This document shows positions 39,632-49,896 of a DNA stretch of 64,000 nucleotides, piece after piece (the stretch's first letter is position 1; each line of letters begins with the position of its first letter). The translations under genes were made by a program, and so were the position numbers. The notes beneath the pieces were generated by a model. That model searched no databases and had not been told where the DNA came from. It worked only from the letters and a program-made list of their open reading frames with translations. This DNA comes from Helicobacter cetorum (GTDB lineage: Bacteria > Campylobacterota > Campylobacteria > Campylobacterales > UBA6016): the NCBI GenBank assembly GCA_022729705.1, contig DZAX01000006.1, positions 1 through 64,000 on the forward strand, written 5' to 3'.

Positions 39632-39672
39632 TCTCCTTTTAGGTTTTACCTATAAGGAGAAGGCTTTTTTTA
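39632..39672 (+). terminator. Rho-independent terminator after gap
   Basis: TCTCCTTTTAGGT-TTT-ACCTATAAGGAGA followed by a T run. Confidence 0.85.
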
Positions 39673-39755
39673 ACCACAAAACCCTGCATCAATCATCATA
39701 CACACTTTTTTGTATCAAACTTTGTGTATAATAACCAACACAGATATTTAATCAT

Positions 39756-39808
39756 AAGGGACATTCATGTCCATGCCGCCAATACGGGCTTTGCTCGTAT
39801 TGGCGGCA
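39756..39808 (+). repeat. Palindromic intergenic repeat, family A, partial
   Basis: AAGGGACATTCATGTCCATGCCGCCAATACGGGCTTTGCTCGTATTGGCGG. Confidence 0.85.
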
Positions 39809-39841
39809 AACATCGATATTTTAAAGAGAGAGGAAAACACA

Positions 39842-41158
39842 TTGGATCCTGATAGTCAGACGATTTTTATGTTGCTATTCGCATTTTTTTTAGTTTTGCT
39901 AAACGGCTTTTTTGTTTTATCGGAGTTTGCTATTGTTAAGGTAAGGAGAACAAAACTAGAGGAGTTGGCGAAAAATGGCAAGCCAAACGCAGAGTTGGCT
40001 CTCAAGATATCAAATTCACTCGACACATATCTAAGCGCGACACAGCTAGGAATAACGCTTTCATCCCTAGCACTTGGCTGGATAGGCGAACCGGCTCTAG
40101 CTAGACTACTTGAACAACCTTTTTTAATCATCATTGGCGACAATCCCACTCTTTTGCACTCTATTAGTTTTGTTTTAGCTTTTGCGACAATAACCCTTTT
40201 GCATGTTGTGGCTGGAGAGCTTATTCCAAAGTCGATAGCAATTGCTAAAGCGGAACAGGCGGCGTTAATAGTGGCTAGACCGCTGTATTGGTTTTGGCTT
40301 TTGTTTTATCCGCTTATTAGATTCTTTGATATTTTAGCATCGTTTTTTCTTCGCAAAATGGGTATTCAGCCATCCTCTGAGCATGATAATGCACACTCTG
40401 ATGAGGAGTTAAAGATGATTGTTAGCGAGAGCCTTAAGGGTGGTTTTATCGACTCTATGGAGGGTGAGATTATCAAAAACGCCGTCAATTTTTCAGATAC
40501 AGTCGCAAAAGAGATAATGACGCCGCGAAAAGATATTACCTGTATAGACGCCGATATATCGTATGAAGAGAATATGAAAATCGTCACAAGCACAAGACAC
40601 ACAAGGTATCCGTATTGTCACGGCAATAAAGACAATATAACTGGTATGTTGCATATTAGGGATCTGTTGAATAATATGCTCTCTGAAACTCCAAAACTCT
40701 TATCGGGACTGGAACGACCAATTATTGTTGTCCCTGAAAACGCCTCTATTTCTGATATTTTAATCAAAATGAATCGTGAACGAGTTCATATGGCTTTAGT
40801 AGTTGACGAATACGGTGGTACCGCCGGACTTTTGACTATGGAGGATATTGTAGAAGAGATTATTGGTGACACTTCGGATGAGCACGATACAAAAAGCGAA
40901 AAAATAAAACAGATAGACGAATACACCTTCGAGTTTGACGGTATGATTGATATAGAGAGCGTCGCTGAGGCTCTAAATATTGAGTTAGAGGACGAGCAAG
41001 CCGTTACTCTTGGCGGACATATTTTTAATCTTTTAGGCAGAATGCCAACTATTGGAGATAAGATAAAAGACGGCTCATGTGAGTATGAGGTGCTAGAAGT
41101 TGAGAACAATCGTATTCAGAAGCTTCTGTGTAGAAAAATAGACGAGCGGACGGCGTAA
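39842..41158 (+). CDS. CNNM/CorC (hemolysin C) family transporter with CBS domains
   Basis: DUF21 TM region, IMTPRKDITCID, MALVVDEYGGTAGLLTMEDIVEEIIGD. Probable TTG start at 39842; the tracked start lies in the repeat. Confidence 0.93.
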   Translation: MDPDSQTIFMLLFAFFLVLLNGFFVLSEFAIVKVRRTKLEELAKNGKPNAELALKISNSLDTYLSATQLGITLSSLALGWIGEPALARLLEQPFLIIIGDNPTLLHSISFVLAFATITLLHVVAGELIPKSIAIAKAEQAALIVARPLYWFWLLFYPLIRFFDILASFFLRKMGIQPSSEHDNAHSDEELKMIVSESLKGGFIDSMEGEIIKNAVNFSDTVAKEIMTPRKDITCIDADISYEENMKIVTSTRHTRYPYCHGNKDNITGMLHIRDLLNNMLSETPKLLSGLERPIIVVPENASISDILIKMNRERVHMALVVDEYGGTAGLLTMEDIVEEIIGDTSDEHDTKSEKIKQIDEYTFEFDGMIDIESVAEALNIELEDEQAVTLGGHIFNLLGRMPTIGDKIKDGSCEYEVLEVENNRIQKLLCRKIDERTA

Positions 41159-41184
41159 TTTTTACCATCCGCTTTTTGTGTCGT

Positions 41185-41375
41185 TTTTATTCCATCTCCA
41201 TCTCCAGCTCTTGGTATTTGATAATTTATTCTCTCCAAGATTCTGTGTTGTTCATAATACGGCTCTTTTAATAATAGCGGAGTGATGGAGCAAAAACCTC
41301 CGATACGGCTTGCAGAAATTCAGGCTGATGAGGGTAGTTTTTGGTTAGGTTGTCCAAAACGCTTTGTATGTACAA
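41185..41375 (-). pseudogene. NADP-glutamate dehydrogenase (gdhA) N-terminal remnant
   Basis: Reverse strand: YIQSVLDNLTKNYPHQPEFLQAVSEVFAPSL(frameshift)KEPYYEQHRILERI, matching GdhA N-terminal organisation; nothing downstream. Confidence 0.75.
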
Positions 41376-41439
41376 TTTCGTATCCTTTTTGCTTACTGAC
41401 CAAAAGGATACGATAGAGCTACTTTAATTTGTGTTCAAA

Positions 41440-41859
41440 TTAAGGATTCTCTTTTTTTGCTTTTTTAAGAATTTTGCACTCTTCTTTTGAAGATAAAGCC
41501 TCTTTTTCAATCAAAAACCAGTCGTCATTCATATTTTCATCGTGGCACGGGGGGGAGAGTTCGTCGCATTGAGCCAATGCTTGGGCTTTGTCTGGACAAA
41601 CTCTCACACACTCGGCGCAGTAGATGCAAAGATATGGGTTGTAATGGTATGTAAACTTAAAGCTCTCTCTATCTTGCGTAAAACGTATCGCCCCTGGAGG
41701 GCAAACATCCTCGCATTGAAGACACCAGATACACTTTGGCTCCTCAAAAAGAATAAGACCTCTAGCCTCTTTATTTTTAGGACTTTTCTCAAAAGGATAA
41801 TTGATTGTGGCGGGAGAGCCAAAAAGGTTTTGGAATGCGTTTAGGCTTGCTTTTATCAT
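41440..41859 (-). CDS. echF: Ech hydrogenase EchF-like polyferredoxin subunit
   Basis: CIWCLQCEDVCPPGAI and CIYCAECVRVCPDKA 4Fe-4S motifs. Confidence 0.8.
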   Translation of the reverse strand: MIKASLNAFQNLFGSPATINYPFEKSPKNKEARGLILFEEPKCIWCLQCEDVCPPGAIRFTQDRESFKFTYHYNPYLCIYCAECVRVCPDKAQALAQCDELSPPCHDENMNDDWFLIEKEALSSKEECKILKKAKKENP

Positions 41860-41866
41860 CTGTTGG

Positions 41867-42952
41867 TTACCTCGCCGTACAAGATAGACATGGATCAAAG
41901 GAGGCTATGATTGCGGGCGCATCGGCATAGTTTTGTCCTTTTAACGCCTCTATCATACCCGGTACTGAGCCAAATGTAGGCGTTTTGATACGCACTCTAT
42001 CCAAAAACTGCCCCTTGGAGGCTTTGAGGTAGTAAAAACACTCGCCTCTTGGAGCCTCTACTCTCATGTAGCTCTCTCCGTCCGGCGTACCGCGTACTTT
42101 TGACGCTATAGCGCCTTCCGGCATAGCGTCAAAAGCTGTTTCTATAAGCCTAATACTCTCAAGTAGCTCTTCTAAGCGAACCATATTTCTAGCGTGTATA
42201 TCGCCGCTCTCCATAACTACGCTTTTAAATCCAAGTTCTCCATATGGAAGGTAGTCGCTCTCTTTTCGTACGTCAAAATCTACGCCGCTAGCTCTAGTTA
42301 GCGGTCCCAATACAGAACGATTAAGTGCGCTCTCTTTTGTAATAACGCCTACGCCTTTGTATTTTAAAGATAAACTCCAGTTATTTAAAAAAAGCTCTTT
42401 TATTTCGCCTACTTTTTGTTTTAAAACGCTTAGTTTCTCTCTTATGTAGCTCTCCATTTCGGAAGTTATATCTTTGTTGACGCCACCTATTGAGATATAA
42501 TCAAATTGTATGCGGTTACCAGTCATCGTCTCTTGTACTTCCATGACAAGCTCTCTATCTTTCATCGTTCTCATAAAAAGAGCTTCAAAACCGGCATTTT
42601 CAGCGGTATGCGCTAGGCATAGAAGATGTGAATGGATGCGATCTAGTTCATTTGCGATAATACGAAGATATGACGCTTTTTTTGGAACTTCTATATTAAG
42701 TAGCTCTTCAACCGCCAGCGTATAGCAGGTGGAGTGTACAATAGCGCAAAGTCCGCACACTCTAGCTACGACGTAGCCTACTTGTTTAAACTTAAATTTT
42801 GTTGTGCAGGCAAGCTCTATCCCCCTATGCACATAACTGACGTCGGCTTCCACGCCTATAATTTTCTCGTTTTCGCATTCAAAGCTAAACCTTACAGGCT
42901 CCAATAGAGCTATATGCTGAGAGCCTAGCGGAATATTTATCGTTTTACTCAT
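41867..42952 (-). CDS. echE: Group 4 [NiFe] hydrogenase large subunit EchE-like
   Basis: RVCGLCAIVHSTC (proximal) and DPCLSCTAR* (distal) NiFe ligand motifs. Confidence 0.88.
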   Translation of the reverse strand: MSKTINIPLGSQHIALLEPVRFSFECENEKIIGVEADVSYVHRGIELACTTKFKFKQVGYVVARVCGLCAIVHSTCYTLAVEELLNIEVPKKASYLRIIANELDRIHSHLLCLAHTAENAGFEALFMRTMKDRELVMEVQETMTGNRIQFDYISIGGVNKDITSEMESYIREKLSVLKQKVGEIKELFLNNWSLSLKYKGVGVITKESALNRSVLGPLTRASGVDFDVRKESDYLPYGELGFKSVVMESGDIHARNMVRLEELLESIRLIETAFDAMPEGAIASKVRGTPDGESYMRVEAPRGECFYYLKASKGQFLDRVRIKTPTFGSVPGMIEALKGQNYADAPAIIASFDPCLSCTAR

Positions 42953-43296
42953 CTTTTGATCCTTAACGGAGCTTCAAGCCCGTCAACTTCGATAAACATT
43001 CCTTTAACGGAGTTTTCAAATTTTGCGTCAAGCAAGTCTCTAAGCTCTCCCTCATACATTTTGGCAGTCGGCAAAATATCGGCGAGACTAGGCAAAATAG
43101 CGTCTTCCGGAGTTTTTGCGACAAAAACTTTCCATTCGTCTTTTGCGTTTAGTTTTGTAAAACACCATTGAATCTCTAACTCATTAGTTTCGTAAAGACC
43201 ATTTATGGAAACAAAATGCCATATATTTGGGTTGTAGAACTCTACTATTTTTGCTTTTATTTCGCCTATCTCTACGGCTGTTTTATCTATTTTCAT
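42949..43296 (-). CDS. echD: EchD-like (NuoC-like) subunit
   Basis: Position in operon; LADILPTAKMYEGELRDLLDAKFENS. Confidence 0.75.
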   Translation of the reverse strand: MKIDKTAVEIGEIKAKIVEFYNPNIWHFVSINGLYETNELEIQWCFTKLNAKDEWKVFVAKTPEDAILPSLADILPTAKMYEGELRDLLDAKFENSVKGMFIEVDGLEAPLRIKR

Positions 43297-43811
43297 ATTT
43301 TTCCCGCCATCTTTGTTTTATCTGTCTGTCCGTCGAATTCTGAGATTTTACCTAGTAGTTTTTTTGGTTTTTCTATCTCTTTTGTTTTTTGCTCTAGTAT
43401 CGCCAGCGCTTTTGCCACTCCGTCTATTATCTGTTCCGGATGAGGAGCGCAACCGCCGACGTAGACGTCTACCGGAACATATCTATCTATACCGTCTTCC
43501 GAGCCGTACATTCCTCGAAAGACGCCGCCTGTAGCCGCGCAAGAGCCGCAAGCTACGACTACTTTTGGTTCCGGCATTTGCGAATACAGCTCTACTATTC
43601 TCTCTCTGCTTCTTTTTGTTACGGGCCCCGTAACTAGAAAAATATCTGATTGTTTTGGATTTCCCGTGTTTTTTACGCCGAGTCTCTCAAGGTCGTACTT
43701 TGGAGCCAGACACGCTAATATTTCTATGTCGCAACCATTGCAGCTACCTGCGTTGTAGTGTAGAAGCCACGGTGATTTTGCTCGAAACTTTTTTAAAAAC
43801 TCTTTTATCAT
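43293..43811 (-). CDS. echC: EchC-like (NuoB-type) small subunit
   Basis: LHYNAGSCNGCDIEILACLAPKYDLERLGV...VACGSCAATGGVF...VYVGGCAPHPEQIIDG. Confidence 0.88.
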   Translation of the reverse strand: MIKEFLKKFRAKSPWLLHYNAGSCNGCDIEILACLAPKYDLERLGVKNTGNPKQSDIFLVTGPVTKRSRERIVELYSQMPEPKVVVACGSCAATGGVFRGMYGSEDGIDRYVPVDVYVGGCAPHPEQIIDGVAKALAILEQKTKEIEKPKKLLGKISEFDGQTDKTKMAGKI

Positions 43812-44629
43812 AAAAGTACACCCAAAATAATATTTGCTCCCGCAAGGGTAAAAGCTGATTTGTAAAGCATGCGAACCATATCCGAATAGCATACCCTAGC
43901 GGTTGAGTTGTCGATTATTAAAACGACAAAAAAAGCGAAGACAGCGAGTGCTGCGCCAATTGCAAAGCTACTTCCGCCAAACAAAAACACAAGTGTAAAG
44001 ACAAAAAGCATATCCAGCCACTTTGCCGTATAGACCGCCTCATAAAAAATTCCCGAAAACTCTATCTCCGCTCCACCGACTATCTCTTGATGCGCCTCAG
44101 CCGCGTCAAAAGGGGATTTTTTGAGAAGCCCCGGAAGAGCTATAAGCAACGCCGCAAAACCTAAAATAGATGGAAGAAACGAGGCGGGAGCGTTAAGAAT
44201 TTTTGAGACTTCAAAGCTTCCCGTGTGTAGATAAAACGCTATCGCCGTAAGTATCAGTATAGGCTCTAAAGCCGATATAGCGATAAGTTCTCTTGTGGAA
44301 CCAATGCGACTATACGTCGATTTTGCCGAATATCCGGCGACAATCAAAAGCGACGTTGAGAGTAGGTGAAAAAATATAGCGACAAGCAAGTCCCCGCCAA
44401 AAAATAGCACAGACAAAGCGACCCACGCCGCCAAAAAGTGCATAACGCCCATAAAAGCGTGATATGAGTGAAGTATCATCGGACGCTTATCTGCAAGCTT
44501 AAAAAGGTCGTAAAAGGGTTGCAAAATAGGGGGACCTTTTCGCGATTGCATTCTAGCCTTTAGCTTTCGCTCCACACCGTAAAGTAGCCCTCCAAAAATT
44601 GGAGCTAAGAGTATAAGAAGCCAGCTCAT
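43808..44629 (-). CDS. echB: EchB-like (NuoH-type) subunit
   Basis: GVERKLKARMQSRKGPPILQPFYDLFKL...KSPFDAAEAHQEIVGGAEIEFSG. Confidence 0.88.
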   Translation of the reverse strand: MSWLLILLAPIFGGLLYGVERKLKARMQSRKGPPILQPFYDLFKLADKRPMILHSYHAFMGVMHFLAAWVALSVLFFGGDLLVAIFFHLLSTSLLIVAGYSAKSTYSRIGSTRELIAISALEPILILTAIAFYLHTGSFEVSKILNAPASFLPSILGFAALLIALPGLLKKSPFDAAEAHQEIVGGAEIEFSGIFYEAVYTAKWLDMLFVFTLVFLFGGSSFAIGAALAVFAFFVVLIIDNSTARVCYSDMVRMLYKSAFTLAGANIILGVLL

Positions 44630-46464
44630 ATATTTAACGCTCCTATTATGATGATTAGAGCAAACAGCGCCAACGAAACCATATTGGCGGATTTTTCTAT
44701 ATTTTTTGCGGGGTTAAAATAAAAAGAGTAAGCGTTTGCCTCTATTCGCTCTCCGCAAGTATAAGGGGTTGCCTTGTCTACGCCCTTGAATCTTATCCTT
44801 GTCGCAAGAATTGGAGCGACTCCAAGCAGTAAAAACGCCGCCAAAATGTGCCAAAACTCCAATGTTCCAAACGGCAAAACAATACCCCAAAAATCACCGC
44901 TAATCGGTACTGCCGCAGAGGCTACAAAGGCGGCGTTTTCTTTGAAAAAGCCGCCGATTACAGGAGAGATAAAGACGGCAAAACCCAATAGGAAGATACC
45001 CAACACAAGCGGCGCTATAAGATAAGAGTACTCCTCCAAACCTTTTTTGGCGTCGTCGTTTGCAATAAATCTACCGACTGTTTTGAAGTATAAAAGCGTA
45101 AGGGCTACGCTCCCAACTGCTATAAAAAAGATGAGCAACATAACAAGTGCTCCATTAAATCCGACGACGCCTTCGTATGCGAGCCATTTTGCAAAGAATA
45201 CGCCAAAAGGCGGAAGAGCTATGCTTAAAAATCCAAGGATTATGAGAGAGGTAAGTATCGGTGCCCTGGTAATGAGACCCTCTACGGACTCTATACTTTT
45301 AATATGATACTGTTTTTCCAAAATTCCGGCGCACATAAAAAGCATCGCTTTTGAAACGCCGTGAAAAATAATAAGCAACATACAAGCAAGTATAGTAAGA
45401 GGCGTTCCAAGCGAGGCCGTCATAACCATCAAACCAAGTAGCGAAATAGTCGAATATGCGAGTATCTTTTTGAAGCTATCTTCTCTTAGGGCTAAGGCGG
45501 CGGAGATTAAAAACGATATAGCTCCGATAAGAGCCACCCCCGCTCCTACGGCTGTTCCTGCAATTACCGGAGAGATTTTTAGGATTAGATACGGAGCTAT
45601 TTTTACCATTGTGGAGGAGTGAAGTATCGCGCTAACCGGAGTGGGCGCCACCATCGCCCCAAGAAGCCACGGTGAAAAAGGCGCCTGAGCTCCTTTGATA
45701 AGAGCGGCTACCGATATAAGAGCGGCAAAAAGCGCCAAATACTCTCCGCCGTGCGATAAAATCTCAGATATGTATACAGTATGAAATTGCGACTTTGCGA
45801 TAAGGGCGGCAAGCAAAAGCGCAACGCCCCCTATTTGATTCATCCAAAGAGCCGTGCGGGCGTTTTGTTTTGACTCTTCGTTGTTTCTAAAGCCGATTAG
45901 CCAGAAGCTAGCTAGCGTAGTCATCTCAAAAAATAGAAACAGCCATTTGATATTGTCGGCTGATACAAGTAGATTCATAACGCCCAAAAATGCGGTCAAA
46001 ATAGCCAAAAACACCGCTTGTTTTGATGTGTCATCGGTTTCATCTTTGATGTATCGAACGGCGTAGATAAGTATTAGCGAGCCTACTATATTGATAAGTA
46101 AAAACATAAATACGGAGAGCTTATCAACTACAATGTCATACCCTTCTTTTGAAGAGAAACTCTCAAGCGCAAACAAAAAAGCTACTTGGGTGAGACTGAG
46201 TAACAAAATTCTTTTATCTTTACTTTTGAAGCCTATATATGTAAAGTAGCCCAAAAGAGCTATGTCCAAAAGAAGAAATGGAAAATTCAGATATGAGGCT
46301 GATAGTTTAAAGCTCGCCTCGTACGAGGTATAGACAAGCGTAGAAGCCGCTATCAAAAATATAGAGGCACCAAGAACCGCATAAGAGGCGTATCGTTTAA
46401 GCGTTACGGCGCCGATGGCGGCAAAAAAAGGAAAAAGGAAGAGAACAATCAGATATTCTTGCAT
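44626..46464 (-). CDS. echA: EchA-like (NuoL-type) subunit
   Basis: FFEMTTLASFWLIGF, APFSPWLLGAMVAPTPVSAILHSSTMVKI. Confidence 0.88.
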   Translation of the reverse strand: MQEYLIVLFLFPFFAAIGAVTLKRYASYAVLGASIFLIAASTLVYTSYEASFKLSASYLNFPFLLLDIALLGYFTYIGFKSKDKRILLLSLTQVAFLFALESFSSKEGYDIVVDKLSVFMFLLINIVGSLILIYAVRYIKDETDDTSKQAVFLAILTAFLGVMNLLVSADNIKWLFLFFEMTTLASFWLIGFRNNEESKQNARTALWMNQIGGVALLLAALIAKSQFHTVYISEILSHGGEYLALFAALISVAALIKGAQAPFSPWLLGAMVAPTPVSAILHSSTMVKIAPYLILKISPVIAGTAVGAGVALIGAISFLISAALALREDSFKKILAYSTISLLGLMVMTASLGTPLTILACMLLIIFHGVSKAMLFMCAGILEKQYHIKSIESVEGLITRAPILTSLIILGFLSIALPPFGVFFAKWLAYEGVVGFNGALVMLLIFFIAVGSVALTLLYFKTVGRFIANDDAKKGLEEYSYLIAPLVLGIFLLGFAVFISPVIGGFFKENAAFVASAAVPISGDFWGIVLPFGTLEFWHILAAFLLLGVAPILATRIRFKGVDKATPYTCGERIEANAYSFYFNPAKNIEKSANMVSLALFALIIIIGALNI

Positions 46465-46613
46465 TTGAGCGCTCTTTTTTTGGGTTTGGTTTATTCTAGC
46501 ATAAATAGTTTACCAATAGGTTATGTTTGGCTTATTAGGGAGCTTTAAGCAAATAAGAAGAAAAAAAATACTAATATATCCGCATATATAGATACATTGG
46601 AAAATTATAAAAT

Positions 46614-46949
46614 ATGGAAGAGTTTCTAAGAGCCGTTGCGGCGTTAAATGATGAGAGCAGGGTGAGAATAGCGGCTTTTTTGGCGCGAAACGGAAAGTGT
46701 TGCGTGTGCGAGCTTGAAGCCTCTCTTTCAATGCCGCAATCAACGCTCTCAAGGCATCTAAAAATACTAAAAGACGCAGGATTTTTGATAATTTCAAAAG
46801 TCGGTGCTAGGAGCTACTATGAACTATCCGCACGAGCGTCGCTACAAAAAAATCTACTAGTTAATATGGAAGCTATAGAGCTAGAACTCCCACAAAAAAT
46901 AGACGCAGACGATATAGGTAAAATTAAAATTTTAAGGAGACAACAATGA
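46614..46949 (+). CDS. arsR: ArsR-family regulator
   Basis: ARNGKCCVCELEASLSMPQSTLSRHLKILKDAGFL. Confidence 0.92.
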   Translation: MEEFLRAVAALNDESRVRIAAFLARNGKCCVCELEASLSMPQSTLSRHLKILKDAGFLIISKVGARSYYELSARASLQKNLLVNMEAIELELPQKIDADDIGKIKILRRQQ

Positions 46950-47359
46950 AAAACGTATTGATACTTTGCACCGGAAACTCATGTCGTTCTATTATGGCGG
47001 AAGCTCTCGTAAACGCCTATTTGGGCGAGCTTGATATAAAAGCCTACTCTAGCGGAGTGGCTCCAAGCGGAGAGGTAAACCCTGACGCTATTGAAGCGTT
47101 GCAAAAAGAGGGGATTAATGTAGAGGGACTACACTCAAAGACGCTAGCTACTTTGGATGGTATAAATTTTGAACTAGTCGTTACCGTGTGCGACCACGCC
47201 AAAGAGACGTGCCCAATGTTTCCGGGCATGGTTAAAGTTCTGCACGTCGGTTTTGAAGACCCTAGCGGTAAAGCGAAAGAGGAGTATACAAAAACGCTTT
47301 TTGAGATAAAAGAGGGGTTGCTTGTAAAAATCAAAGACGCTTTAGGGCTGGGTGCTTAA
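46946..47359 (+). CDS. arsC: Arsenate reductase (LMW-PTP type)
   Basis: ILCTGNSCRSIMAEALVNAYLG, VVTVCDHAKETCPMFPG. Confidence 0.93.
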   Translation: MKNVLILCTGNSCRSIMAEALVNAYLGELDIKAYSSGVAPSGEVNPDAIEALQKEGINVEGLHSKTLATLDGINFELVVTVCDHAKETCPMFPGMVKVLHVGFEDPSGKAKEEYTKTLFEIKEGLLVKIKDALGLGA

Positions 47360-47362
47360 TCT

Positions 47363-48313
47363 ATGTGGCAAGAGGTGGTAGATGTTTTTGTATATGATTG
47401 GCTCGCTATGTCAAAAGACGATAAGCTCTCTAATGCGCTAAACTTTTTCGTCTATGATAGCGTCAAAATCATCTTTCTCTTAACCATCATAATTTTTTTT
47501 GTGACGCTTTTGCGCTCCTATTTTTCTACGGAGAAAGTAAGAGCGTATCTCTCAAAAAAACATGAGTTTGTAGGTAATGTCTTCGCGGCTCTTTTTGGGA
47601 TTATCACGCCCTTTTGCTCATGCTCGGCTATCCCCTTGTTTCTTGGTTTTTTGCAAGCCCGTATTCCGCTTGGCGTGACGTTTAGCTATCTTATCTCTGC
47701 GCCTTTGAACAATGAAATTGCGATTGCTATGCTCTTTACGATGTTTGGCTGGAAAGTGACGGCTCTTTATATAGGTTTTGGGCTTTTGGTTGCGATAATC
47801 GGCGGTATCATCATCGGTAGGCTGGGGCTGGAAAAAGAGATATTGATAGAGGTAAAACCGATAGATGGCGAGATAACGGCTCAAATACAGAAAATAGCGT
47901 TTAAGACAAGAGTAAAAGACGCTATGGAGTATACAAAAGATATTTTACGCAAAATTTGGATTTATATACTCCTTGGCGTCGGCGTAGGTGCGTTTATCCA
48001 CGGGTATGTGCCGACTGAGTTTATAGCGTCTATCGCCGGAGCAAATAATCCTTTTGCCGTGCCTATCGCCACGCTTCTCGGTGTTCCGATGTACTCAAAC
48101 GCCGCAGGAGTAATGCCACTTATAGAAGTGTTGACCGCAAAAGGAATGCTTATAGGCACTGCTCTAAGCTTTATGATGGCCATAACGGCTCTTAGCTTGC
48201 CGGAGGCGGTGATACTAAAGAGAGTGATGAGCGTAAAACTTATCGGAATATTTTTCGGTATTGTGACGCTGGGGATTATTGGCGTTGGATATTTGTTTAA
48301 CGCTATTTTATAA
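47363..48313 (+). CDS. Permease (DUF318/ArsP-like)
   Basis: FGIITPFCSCSAIPLFLGFLQARIPLGVTFSYLISAPLNNE. Confidence 0.88.
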   Translation: MWQEVVDVFVYDWLAMSKDDKLSNALNFFVYDSVKIIFLLTIIIFFVTLLRSYFSTEKVRAYLSKKHEFVGNVFAALFGIITPFCSCSAIPLFLGFLQARIPLGVTFSYLISAPLNNEIAIAMLFTMFGWKVTALYIGFGLLVAIIGGIIIGRLGLEKEILIEVKPIDGEITAQIQKIAFKTRVKDAMEYTKDILRKIWIYILLGVGVGAFIHGYVPTEFIASIAGANNPFAVPIATLLGVPMYSNAAGVMPLIEVLTAKGMLIGTALSFMMAITALSLPEAVILKRVMSVKLIGIFFGIVTLGIIGVGYLFNAIL

Positions 48314-48414
48314 ATGGTTCCAAGCTTATAAGATTATACTGGCGGCGGCACTTGACAAAGATATAAAATAGGCGTTGCCCTACCTTTTAAAAAAATAAAG
48401 ACTAAGGTTTCATT

Positions 48415-49896
48415 ATGTTTACACTAAAAAATTACGACACAAGCAATGTCAAAAATGACTTGTTATCAGGTTTGGTTGTCGCAATAGCTCTTATCCCCGA
48501 AGCTATCGCCTTTTCGTTTGTCGCCGGACTTAGCCCGATTGTCGGGCTATATACGGTTTTTATACTTGGTCTCGTGACCGCTCTTATGGGCGGCAAACCC
48601 GGAATGATTAGCGGGGCTACGGGGGCGGTCGTCGTCGTTCTCGCCTCTTTGGCGATAAACTACGGATTGGAGTATGTACTAGCGACTGCCGTAATGGCGG
48701 GACTTATTCAGATAACTTTTGGAGTGTTGAAGCTCGGTAAGCTTATCCGCCTAGTCCCGCAACCGGCGATATTCGGTTTTGTAAACGGTCTAGCAATAGT
48801 CATCGCCATGAGTCAGCTTAAGATGTTTGATGGTGAGGGGGCTACTATGTATGCTCTTGTAGCGTTCACAATGGCAATTATGTTTTTCTTGCCCAAATAC
48901 ACAAAAGCGGTACCTGCAGGACTTGTGGCTATTGTTGCGGTGACGCTTATCGTGATATTTGGCGATTTGCATACAAAACAAGTAGGAGATCTAGCAAATA
49001 TAGGCGGCTCTTTCCCAACTTTTCATCTGCCAGGTGTACCTCTTGATTTGAACACTCTATTTATCATCGCTCCATATGCGTTTATTGTCGCCATGGTAGG
49101 TCTCATCGAGTCGCTTTTGACTCTTGCTGTGCTTGATGAGATGAGCGAAAAAAGAGGAAGCGGCAATAAAGAGTGCGTGGCACAAGGGATTGGTAATACT
49201 CTATGCGGAATTTTTGGAGCAATGCCGGGATGTGCGATGATAGGTCAATCCATCATCAACTTCACATCAGGCGGTCTTACTCGTCTATCTTCCACAACCG
49301 CCGCAATACTCGTTATTATCTTTGTCGTTAGTATCTCCGATGTTATCTCTCAAATCGCTATCGCTGCGCTTGTAGGCATCATGTTTATGGTATCCGTCGA
49401 GACTTTTGAGTGGGCGAGCGTGAATAGGCTAAAGAGGATGAAAAGGGCGGATGCACTGATTTTGGTGAGCGTGACCGTGATTACTGTATTTGCAGATCTT
49501 GCTATTGCTGTTGCGTCAGGCGTTATTATCTCTGCTCTCGTGTTTGCATGGGAGCATGCGAAGATCACTTATACGGCAAAAACAGAAGAGGACGGCACAA
49601 AAGTGTATGAGCTTGACGGACCTCTGTTTTTTGGTTCCGCAACGAGATTTGCCAATGAGATTTTCAAAGCAGAGAGCGACCCCGATAATATCGTGATAGA
49701 CTTTAGTAATTCAAGAGTGATGGACTCAAGCGGCGTCGAGGCGATAGATAAGGTGAGCAAAAAATATACAGAAAGCGGCAAAAGCGTAAAACTAAGACAC
49801 CTCAGTAACGACTGCATGCAGGCTCTTAAAGACGCCGGACCGTATTGTGTGCATGAGCTTGACGATCCGACTTATAAGGTGGCGAGAGACGTTTAA
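48415..49896 (+). CDS. SulP-family anion permease with STAS domain
   Basis: VVAIALIPEAIAFSFVAGLSPIVGLYT...DFSNSRVMDSSGVEAIDKV. Confidence 0.95.
   Translation: MFTLKNYDTSNVKNDLLSGLVVAIALIPEAIAFSFVAGLSPIVGLYTVFILGLVTALMGGKPGMISGATGAVVVVLASLAINYGLEYVLATAVMAGLIQITFGVLKLGKLIRLVPQPAIFGFVNGLAIVIAMSQLKMFDGEGATMYALVAFTMAIMFFLPKYTKAVPAGLVAIVAVTLIVIFGDLHTKQVGDLANIGGSFPTFHLPGVPLDLNTLFIIAPYAFIVAMVGLIESLLTLAVLDEMSEKRGSGNKECVAQGIGNTLCGIFGAMPGCAMIGQSIINFTSGGLTRLSSTTAAILVIIFVVSISDVISQIAIAALVGIMFMVSVETFEWASVNRLKRMKRADALILVSVTVITVFADLAIAVASGVIISALVFAWEHAKITYTAKTEEDGTKVYELDGPLFFGSATRFANEIFKAESDPDNIVIDFSNSRVMDSSGVEAIDKVSKKYTESGKSVKLRHLSNDCMQALKDAGPYCVHELDDPTYKVARDV

Noticed and set aside
41548-41556. G7 tract in echF as a phase-variation site
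   Set aside because: Only seven bases, in frame within conserved coding sequence; too weak to claim.
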